DNA of 20,250 bases from Caldilineae bacterium (GTDB taxonomy: Bacteria; Chloroflexota; Anaerolineae; J102). Each line of letters opens with the position of its first letter. Position 1 is the stretch's first letter. This document shows, one piece after another, positions 14,122-20,250 of the stretch. Under the pieces are notes generated by a model. The model was not told the origin of the DNA. It did no database searches and was given only the letters and a program-made list of their open reading frames with translations. The DNA lies in assembly GCA_003694905.1 (NCBI GenBank), contig RFJM01000029.1, positions 1 through 20,250 on the forward strand. The letters run 5' to 3'. Made by a program: the position numbers and the translations under genes.

Positions 14122-14487
14122 ATCGAGATAGGGGGTCCAGCTACGCATTCGGCCGAAGGAAGGGCCTCGGGCAGTGTCGTCAGCCAGAGCGCTCAGGCCC
14201 TGTATAAGGCGGTAGGACAGCCTGGCCAGGCTTGCCGGGCCCTGCGCGGCTGTTAGGGGTAAGCCGGAAAGCCCTGTCTACGAGAATTGTGAGGCAGCCC
14301 CCTCGCACACCCGGCCGCCGACGCCTGACACTCGCCTGCGGACAGATCACCCACAATGTGGCCAGAAATCCCGCTGGCTTTTCAACGCTTTTTCAACGAT
14401 GGGTGGCTATCATGAAAATGACAAAACGCTGTGAGCTAGACCGGGCATCCGCCCATGCCTGCTTTTGTCCACCGCAGGAGGTTTCTC
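14122..14487. other. 366-bp intergenic region before the Rhs-like gene
   Basis: No convincing gene is present. It contains a perfect 14-bp palindrome, AGCCTGGCCAGGCT (14219-14232). It also contains overlapping pairing options, such as GGCTTGCC (14229-14236) with GGTAAGCC (14258-14265) and ACAGCC (14217-14222) with GGCTGT (14248-14253). A tandem TTTTCAACG lies at 14379-14387 and 14390-14398, just before a TATCAT (14408-14413) that could be a -10 box. No good -35 accompanies it. Confidence 0.45.
14379..14398. repeat. Tandem 9-bp direct repeat TTTTCAACG
   Basis: Two copies of TTTTCAACG start 11 bp apart, about one helical turn, directly upstream of a TATCAT at 14408-14413. The position suits an activator site that could replace the missing -35 element of the Rhs-like gene. 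Confidence 0.35.
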
Positions 14488-17400
14488 ATGCACGGCCGAC
14501 CGCCTCGTCCTTTTGGATTCTTGACGGTTTTCGCCCTGCTGACTTTCCTTCTCGTGGGGCTGTTATTGCTGTGCTTGCCTATCCGGGCCCAGGTTGACCC
14601 GGGTGTCGATATCCAGACATTAGAGCTGACTCCAAGCGACGACACCTATGTCAGCATCTGGTTTCCCAACCAGCCCACCGGCAACGAGCATACGTTTTGG
14701 GTGATATATGGGGAGTCCTACGCATTGCTCAAATTCCCCCTGTCCGAACTGCCCCCCAATGCCGAGATCCTCTCCGCGACCCTCACCTTGCGGCTGTACC
14801 AATACAGTCTTCTGGGAGGCAAGACCGGTCAAGTTCTTTTGCTGCAGGATGACTCCTGGACGGAAAACACGGTCACATGGCACACGCGGCCTCAGACCGA
14901 TCCCAACTCCCCCGTCGCGGAAACGACCTTCAGCCACTACAGGCCCGGCGCGACCGATACATGGGATATTACCGAGCTGGTGCGCTATGCCCTGAGTGAG
15001 GGAACTCCCGAAATCGCTGCCCAACAGACCATCACAGAAACCATCCTCCCTCTCCAGGTCCAGGTGAAAGAGTCGGGATCTCCGGATAGCCAGGAATGGT
15101 ACAGCAAAGAGAGCGGAGCCACCTACGCGCCCAAGCTTCAGATCACGTACCGGACCGCGCCTCCCACGCCTAGCCCCACCCACCGCTTTGGCGGACAAGT
15201 CCTTGGCCCGGGCGTGATACCCATGCAAGGGGTGAATGTAAAGTTGTTCGGTCGTAAAGAAGGGGACTCATCCTGGACTCAGTTGCAACAGGCGACGACT
15301 AACTCGGACGGGCGGTTTTCCTTCTCCGTGTGGGATAGTGCGTATGACTATTATCGCATCGTGGTAGATCCCCCGCCCGGCTGGACCTCCTCCGGCGCCA
15401 TCGCGGACCGCGGCACAGTCATTGACTACGACACCATCGAATACCATCACCCAGAGCCGGGAACGTACACCGGAAACATGTTCTACCTCACCCGAGCGAC
15501 GCCCACCCCCACCCTAACGCCCACAGCCACCCCCACGCCGACCCCTCCGTCGGAGCACGGTGCTATTGGCAGAAATTCGCATCACGGTAAATCAGTGAAC
15601 GGGGGGGATCCCATCGCAATGAGCAACGGGGCCTACCACTTTACCATGCCCCTGCTGGACCTGGGCGGCCCCATGGGCTTGCACTTCAGCCTCCTTTATC
15701 GCTCGGACCTCGACCGCATCTTTGATACATCGCCGGCGGATTTTCCCTACGGATTCTGGTGGAGTCCGAAATACATAGCCGCTTTGTCGGATGAATTGGG
15801 AGAAGATATCTGGACGGTGCAGATGGCCAATGGCGATACAGCCGCTTTCAAGAAGAGAAATGGAGAATGGGTTCTCGTCGGCCCTGAGGATAACTTTGGC
15901 ATTCCAGATAATGGGTCATCCGTTCGCTACCATCTGAAGGAGACCGCGGCCTACCTTTACTTCATGGATCCTGAAACCAACCAGGTGGTGATATTCGAGA
16001 AGGTGCCCACATCTGGGCCCCTCAAAATGGTGGCCCGAGTGGTGCGCGTCCTGGACCGGAACGGTAATCAACTGGTGTACACTTACGCCACGAGCAATGA
16101 TACCAGTCCCAAACGCATCGAGGACGGGCTGGGGCGCTCCCTGGACTTCACCTACGATAGCGAAGGCTTGGTCCGGGTGACCGATCAAGCCGGTCGGCAG
16201 GTTTCCTTCTCCTTTGACCATGGCGCGGATAACGGTGGCGCATTGACCCTGCGCTCTATCACCGACCCGATGGGACAGACCACGACTCTGCATTACCAAA
16301 TGGTGGGCTTCACGGGCAACAATATCGCCAGTATCCAGCGTCCGTTGGGGAACATTCCTTACACGCAGACGTACGGTTCGGTGGTGATGAGTGGAACGGT
16401 GGCAGCGCGTGTGATAGAACAGCGAGACGCCTATGGGAATACTACCACCTTCGCTTACGATCCCAACCAAAACCGAGTCACTATCACCTGGCCCGACGAC
16501 ACTACAACAGTCTATCAGCACTACAGTTATCGTGGCTTGCCTAAAAGCATAACCGATGCCACTGGCCACACCATCACCTTTACCAAGAATATCACCGAGC
16601 AAATCACCTCTGTCACCAACCGTTTGGGAGATACCACCACCTACACGTACGACCCGGAAAGCGGCCAGGTGGCTACGATCACCAACAACCTGGGACAGGT
16701 TACTACCATCACCTATGCGCCCCAGACCTATACCTTCACTAACCCTATTAGCCCGACCGAAATCATCACCTTCACTTTCTATGACCTGAGCAGGGTCGAG
16801 TATCCCGACGGCGCCTACCAGGCCTTTACCTATGACACGCACGGAAACGTAATAGCCTATACCAACAATGCAGGTCATACTTGGCAAGTCACATACAACG
16901 AGCGGGGCCAACCCCTCACCATTCTCAACCCGGCTGGTGGCGTCATCACGTACACATACAACGCCGACGGCACTCTGGCTTCCCGCGCCGATTCGGATCT
17001 AGGAGCGGCCACCTGCAGCTACGACCAGTACAAACGCCTCACCCGCATAACTTATCCAGACGGGACGTCTGTGCAATTCACTTATGATCTGAACGACCAT
17101 ATCACGTCCCTGACGGATGAAAACGGCCAGACTTACACCTTCGAGTATGACGCCAACGGCCGTCTAGTACGAGTTACTGACCCTCTGGGGCACAGCAGCC
17201 AATACAGATACGACGTCACGGACCGACTAGTTCAAGAGACCAATCGTCTCGGCTCGACAACCACCTATACCTACGACGCGTTGGGCCGCTTAGCCTCCAC
17301 TAGAGATGCCACGGGCGTCACTACGCGCTTTGGCTACGACTCTGTCGGTCGTCTCAGCCAGGCCTCGATAGGCGACATGGTCTGGACATACGATCACGAT

Positions 17401-19656
17401 TTAGAGGGAGTGCTCACAGCAATCACCATGCCATCTGGCCGCACGACCCGTTATCAAGTTGACCGAATGGGCCGACTTGTTGGCGTGGTAGACCCCCTAA
17501 ACCGAAGGGCTACCTTGGATCGGGACGTCAGAGGCCGAGTGACCAGGGTGACCGACCCGCTCAACCGTTCCGAGGAATTGACCTATGACGAGATAGGGGA
17601 GCTGGCCGGCGTGATACTTCCTCTTGTGGGGGCAACGATGTATGACCGCAATCCGTTGAATCAGGTCACCCAGATCAAGGAGCCAAATGGTAACTCATGG
17701 CGGTTCACCTACAGCCGCATGGGTCGATTGTTAACGCACACCGATCCTCTGGGACGCACTTGGCGGTACACCTATGACAACGTCCGCGGTCGCCTGGCTC
17801 AGATCACGTACCCAGATGACAACACGCTCACGATCTCCTACGACGCGGCCGGCAATGCTACACGGCTGCACTACTCCGAAGGGCCAGATTTGAGGTTCAC
17901 GTATGATGCCTTAGGACGCCTCGTCGGTGCCGATCATTTGCAACTTGAACTCGACGCCGAGGGAAACGTGACGAACACACGTGATGGAGATGTGACCTTC
18001 GGTGCCACTTACGATCACGGCGAAAGACTCAAGACGGTCAGCTATAACGGTGTGTTTACCGTAACTTACACCTACGATCAGGCCACTGGTCTCCTGGTGA
18101 AAGTACAGGATAGTCTGACCGGTGCGCAGGTTCATCTCACCTATGATGCGGATGCTCGTCTTGTTGGCATCGCGCGTTCCAACGGTGTCACCACCACTAT
18201 CACGTGGGACGACGGCGACCGGATAGTGCGCCTCCAAGATGGGAATTTTATGGACCTCCGGTACTCTCTCGATGCGGCGGGGCAGGTAACCCGGGCACAG
18301 ATGGTAACCCCATTGGATCCGACCATCGGCTTAGAAGCACAAGTCACCGAGTTAACGTATGATGATGCGGGGCAGATAAGCAGCGCTGGCTACCTCTACG
18401 ACCAACGGGGGCGGCTCATTGCCGCGCCGGGGCATACGTACACTTGGGACGGGGCTTCACGCCTAGTAGCCGTGAATGGAGTCACGCTGGGCTACAATGG
18501 CCGGGGTGATATCATCACTCGCACCGAGGGTGGCATGACCACCCACTATTACCACAACTATGCTATCGACATGGCCCCTATCGTGGCCGAACGGGACGAG
18601 ACCACTGGCCAGTTCCTCCGCTACTATGTTTGGACGCCTGAAGGCGAACTGTTGTACATGATTGACGCTACCCAAGGCCACAAGGTCTACTTCTATCACT
18701 TTGACCGCATTGGGTCCACCTTGGCGTTGACGGATGAGGCAGGGGTGGTTACAGACGCCTATGCGTATGACCCCTTCGGCAGGCTGCTGGCTCACCAGGG
18801 TGATAATCTCCAGCCCTTCACCTTTGTGGGCCGATGGGGAGTACGGCAGGAAGGCCGGGACGGTACTCTCTACCACATGCGCGCCCGGTACTACGACGCC
18901 GTCACCCAACACTTCCTCAGCCGAGACCCTGTTTGGCCCCAACTCCTTGATCCCTTGCAGATTAACCCCTACCAGTACGCCGTCAACAGCCCGGTGTCTG
19001 CCATTGATCCGATGGGCACGTTCATAACCTCGTTCCTTGGCAAATACATAGTGCGCCCTCTGCTATTCCCAGGGAGACAAGAAGGCCCAGGCCGAGGCCC
19101 TGGCCCGATAATGAGTACTGCCTCCACGCTGTGGAAGCTGAGTTATTTTACAGGCGAGAGTCGGTTCGCTAGGATAACACGTATAACTCCCGTCCTTAGA
19201 AATGCGGTGAGGCCGGTCTGGCAACGCTATTTTGGTAGCGCTATCAGAGTACAGACTATAGGCACCAATAGATTTATTACCCTCCTGCCCAAGAATCTCG
19301 GGAGGGCGGCGCGCTTCATGAACACACTTAGCAAAATTGCAAGAGGAGCCACACTCGTCGGAGGTGCACTGAGTTGGTACGAAATCATTCATTTTTCCTT
19401 CTTCGCAACACCATCAGAGCGGTCACGTATGGCTGCTGAATATAGACGATCTTGGGATCCCTTTACTCTGGTCTCTGCTTGGTTGGGACAGAAGATCGGC
19501 GATTGGTGGTACGCGGAAGAGGAAAAGAGGCTAAGAACGCCGCGTAAGGAACAAGGATCCATAGAACTAACGGAAGAGCAAAAGCATAAGGTAATGCAAA
19601 CAATAGAAGCACCCCTTATGCCATTTGAGCATCAGTTCATGATTGCGCCGCCCTAA
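14488..19656 (+). CDS. Secreted WapA/Rhs-like YD-repeat protein with variable C-terminal tip
   Basis: This is a 1722-residue exported protein of the polymorphic-toxin type. In order it has: a Sec signal peptide (about 1-35, ending PIRAQ); a DNRLRE-like beta-sandwich (about 43-221, PSDDTYVSIW to a DITELVRYAL motif); a carboxypeptidase-regulatory/CNA-B-like domain (231-335); a TPTP linker (338-358); a DUF6531-like entry (GDPIAMSNGAYHF, about 371); about thirty YD repeats (530-1348); and the Rhs-associated core (1352-1510), closing at DPMG (1507-1510). Residues 1511-1722 form a tip unrelated to YD repeats, with a small hydrophobic stretch (TLVGGALSWYEIIHFSFF) and a charged tail; I do not recognise a toxin fold. 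The tip DNA is about 47% GC by hand count, against about 67% in a counted stretch of UPF0261. ATG 14488 is the start: AGGAGG (14476-14481) is 6 bases upstream. ATG 14455 is rejected. Confidence 0.9.
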   Translation: MHGRPPRPFGFLTVFALLTFLLVGLLLLCLPIRAQVDPGVDIQTLELTPSDDTYVSIWFPNQPTGNEHTFWVIYGESYALLKFPLSELPPNAEILSATLTLRLYQYSLLGGKTGQVLLLQDDSWTENTVTWHTRPQTDPNSPVAETTFSHYRPGATDTWDITELVRYALSEGTPEIAAQQTITETILPLQVQVKESGSPDSQEWYSKESGATYAPKLQITYRTAPPTPSPTHRFGGQVLGPGVIPMQGVNVKLFGRKEGDSSWTQLQQATTNSDGRFSFSVWDSAYDYYRIVVDPPPGWTSSGAIADRGTVIDYDTIEYHHPEPGTYTGNMFYLTRATPTPTLTPTATPTPTPPSEHGAIGRNSHHGKSVNGGDPIAMSNGAYHFTMPLLDLGGPMGLHFSLLYRSDLDRIFDTSPADFPYGFWWSPKYIAALSDELGEDIWTVQMANGDTAAFKKRNGEWVLVGPEDNFGIPDNGSSVRYHLKETAAYLYFMDPETNQVVIFEKVPTSGPLKMVARVVRVLDRNGNQLVYTYATSNDTSPKRIEDGLGRSLDFTYDSEGLVRVTDQAGRQVSFSFDHGADNGGALTLRSITDPMGQTTTLHYQMVGFTGNNIASIQRPLGNIPYTQTYGSVVMSGTVAARVIEQRDAYGNTTTFAYDPNQNRVTITWPDDTTTVYQHYSYRGLPKSITDATGHTITFTKNITEQITSVTNRLGDTTTYTYDPESGQVATITNNLGQVTTITYAPQTYTFTNPISPTEIITFTFYDLSRVEYPDGAYQAFTYDTHGNVIAYTNNAGHTWQVTYNERGQPLTILNPAGGVITYTYNADGTLASRADSDLGAATCSYDQYKRLTRITYPDGTSVQFTYDLNDHITSLTDENGQTYTFEYDANGRLVRVTDPLGHSSQYRYDVTDRLVQETNRLGSTTTYTYDALGRLASTRDATGVTTRFGYDSVGRLSQASIGDMVWTYDHDLEGVLTAITMPSGRTTRYQVDRMGRLVGVVDPLNRRATLDRDVRGRVTRVTDPLNRSEELTYDEIGELAGVILPLVGATMYDRNPLNQVTQIKEPNGNSWRFTYSRMGRLLTHTDPLGRTWRYTYDNVRGRLAQITYPDDNTLTISYDAAGNATRLHYSEGPDLRFTYDALGRLVGADHLQLELDAEGNVTNTRDGDVTFGATYDHGERLKTVSYNGVFTVTYTYDQATGLLVKVQDSLTGAQVHLTYDADARLVGIARSNGVTTTITWDDGDRIVRLQDGNFMDLRYSLDAAGQVTRAQMVTPLDPTIGLEAQVTELTYDDAGQISSAGYLYDQRGRLIAAPGHTYTWDGASRLVAVNGVTLGYNGRGDIITRTEGGMTTHYYHNYAIDMAPIVAERDETTGQFLRYYVWTPEGELLYMIDATQGHKVYFYHFDRIGSTLALTDEAGVVTDAYAYDPFGRLLAHQGDNLQPFTFVGRWGVRQEGRDGTLYHMRARYYDAVTQHFLSRDPVWPQLLDPLQINPYQYAVNSPVSAIDPMGTFITSFLGKYIVRPLLFPGRQEGPGRGPGPIMSTASTLWKLSYFTGESRFARITRITPVLRNAVRPVWQRYFGSAIRVQTIGTNRFITLLPKNLGRAARFMNTLSKIARGATLVGGALSWYEIIHFSFFATPSERSRMAAEYRRSWDPFTLVSAWLGQKIGDWWYAEEEKRLRTPRKEQGSIELTEEQKHKVMQTIEAPLMPFEHQFMIAPP

Positions 19657-19680
19657 TCTGACAATGAGGAGGTAACTGTC

Positions 19681-20109
19681 ATGTACAGAAGACAGGTATG
19701 GCAGGAGAAGCTTTTTCTCGTTTTAGTATGTTCATGGTTGGTCGTTGTCATGGCCATCCTAATCGGCAGTGTGATACAAAGTTCTGCAAGTGCTACGGCC
19801 CAGACACAACATGGGGTGATGGCCCCGCGGAGAGCCCAAGATAAGAATCCAGAGAAGACGCAAGGAACTTACCAGCACTCCTTGGCTTCCCCCCGGGGAA
19901 GCACGGTCATTTACACCTACGACGCGGCCGGCCGGCTGGTGGGGGCGGGGTATGGCAAGGGGGTACGCATTGCCTACACTTACGACAAGGCCGGCAATCT
20001 TTTGCGGCGGGAGGTCGTCAAGCCAACACCGGTGGTGACACCCACGCCAACAAGCACACCGGCGGCCACGCCCGTGCCCCTCTACCTGCCGCTGATGATA
20101 CGATCATAA
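19681..20109 (+). CDS. Exported mini YD-repeat protein
   Basis: The 142-residue protein has a signal peptide or membrane anchor (about 10-40, LFLVLVCSWLVVVMAILIGS, then SASATA before QTQ). An unremarkable polar stretch follows (41-72), then two YD repeats (IYTYDAAGRLVGAGYG and IAYTYDKAGNLLRR, about 77-110), a TPTPTSTPAATP linker, and the C-terminal LYLPLMIRS. AGGAGGT (19667-19673) lies 7 bases before the ATG. The gene starts 24 bp after the Rhs-like stop, where an immunity gene would normally be. The first half is AT-richer than the YD part, with an inverted repeat, GCTTCCCC/GGGGAAGC, at 19885-19902 near the junction. It could be a remnant or displaced end of another Rhs gene, or a genuine partner; the intact export signal and ribosome site favour a working gene. 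Confidence 0.75.
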   Translation: MYRRQVWQEKLFLVLVCSWLVVVMAILIGSVIQSSASATAQTQHGVMAPRRAQDKNPEKTQGTYQHSLASPRGSTVIYTYDAAGRLVGAGYGKGVRIAYTYDKAGNLLRREVVKPTPVVTPTPTSTPAATPVPLYLPLMIRS

Positions 20110-20133
20110 GAGTTCACCCCACAAGGAGGCGAC

Positions 20134-20250
20134 ATGAGGCGCTTACTACTCATCTTCGTATCGTATCTCCTGGCCTTCTCTCTCATGATGCCCCAGACAT
20201 CCAGCCACGCCCAAAACGACGGCTGGACCTGGCTCAACCCCCTGCCCCAG
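20134..20250 (+). CDS. Secreted protein, partial (YCF48/BNR-repeat-like start)
   Basis: Only the first 39 codons are in the window. They encode a signal peptide (MRRLLLIFVSYLLAFSLMM, then a SSHAQ cleavage region) followed by NDGWTWLNPLPQ. I recall that W(x)WxNPLPQG commonly opens secreted proteins with YCF48/BNR-type beta-propeller repeats, so that is the suggested class. AGGAGG (20124-20129) is 4 bases before the ATG, and the gene begins 24 bp after the mini-YD stop, consistent with one export operon. The rest runs off the right edge. Confidence 0.6.
   Translation, partial: MRRLLLIFVSYLLAFSLMMPQTSSHAQNDGWTWLNPLPQ

Noticed and set aside
12985..14148. 387-codon minus-strand frame
   Set aside because: Antisense to the UPF0261 gene and hypA, which are both certain; no motif in the antisense product.
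15916..16911. 331-codon minus-strand frame inside the YD-repeat gene
   Set aside because: Shadow created by the repetitive codon pattern of the YD repeats.
16075..18530. Possible CRISPR or satellite array
   Set aside because: The periodicity is at the protein level (YD repeats); DNA copies are diverged, in frame and without conserved spacer structure.

Overview
The window looks like a piece of a high-GC bacterial chromosome, probably a Chloroflexota (Anaerolineae/Caldilineae-type) genome. This is inferred from the mix of features: a DnaB–DnaD-like–DnaC-like replication operon, paired Sco-like proteins, a Tm-1-like/UPF0261 protein, and large Sec-exported YD-repeat proteins with TPTPT-type linkers and a YLPL-type C-terminus. 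No rRNA, tRNA, CRISPR array or transposase was seen. Housekeeping genes use Shine-Dalgarno sites of the AGGAGG type and sigma70-like promoters (for example TTGACC-18-TATAAT).

Left part (1-6300). After about 400 non-coding bases come dtd (D-aminoacyl-tRNA deacylase), an FAD-dependent amine/amino-acid oxidoreductase, two overlapping half-size permease genes that are paralogues of each other, a GNAT acetyltransferase, and a small lipoprotein with a TTG start. Two Sco/thioredoxin-fold membrane proteins lie on the minus strand. One has the full copper-site signature; the other has an altered cysteine spacing and lacks the histidine.

Middle part (6233-12250). A DUF151/BFN-domain gene has a near-consensus promoter. 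Next is a tight replication operon with overlapping genes: dnaB, a DnaD-domain protein, and an unusual helicase-loader-like protein carrying two tandem DnaC-type AAA+ modules behind a cysteine motif. A xanthine phosphoribosyltransferase-like gene follows. Both dnaB and xpt have a terminator-like hairpin 50-60 bases upstream of the start codon. Convergent to xpt is a tyrosine-recombinase-fold gene in which the nucleophilic tyrosine and most other catalytic residues are replaced.

Right part (12400-20250). A UPF0261/Tm-1-like gene, with a perfect 18-bp palindrome in its leader, is followed three bases later by hypA. After a 366-bp gap begins an export island. It contains a 1722-residue WapA/Rhs-like YD-repeat protein (signal peptide, DNRLRE-like domain, PT linker, about thirty YD repeats, Rhs core, and a low-GC variable tip), then a 142-residue exported mini YD-repeat protein where an immunity gene would be expected, then the start of a secreted protein resembling YCF48/BNR-type repeat proteins that runs off the end.

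The most interesting items are the double-AAA+ loader in the replication operon, the catalytically dead recombinase, and the Rhs tip/mini-YD pair.
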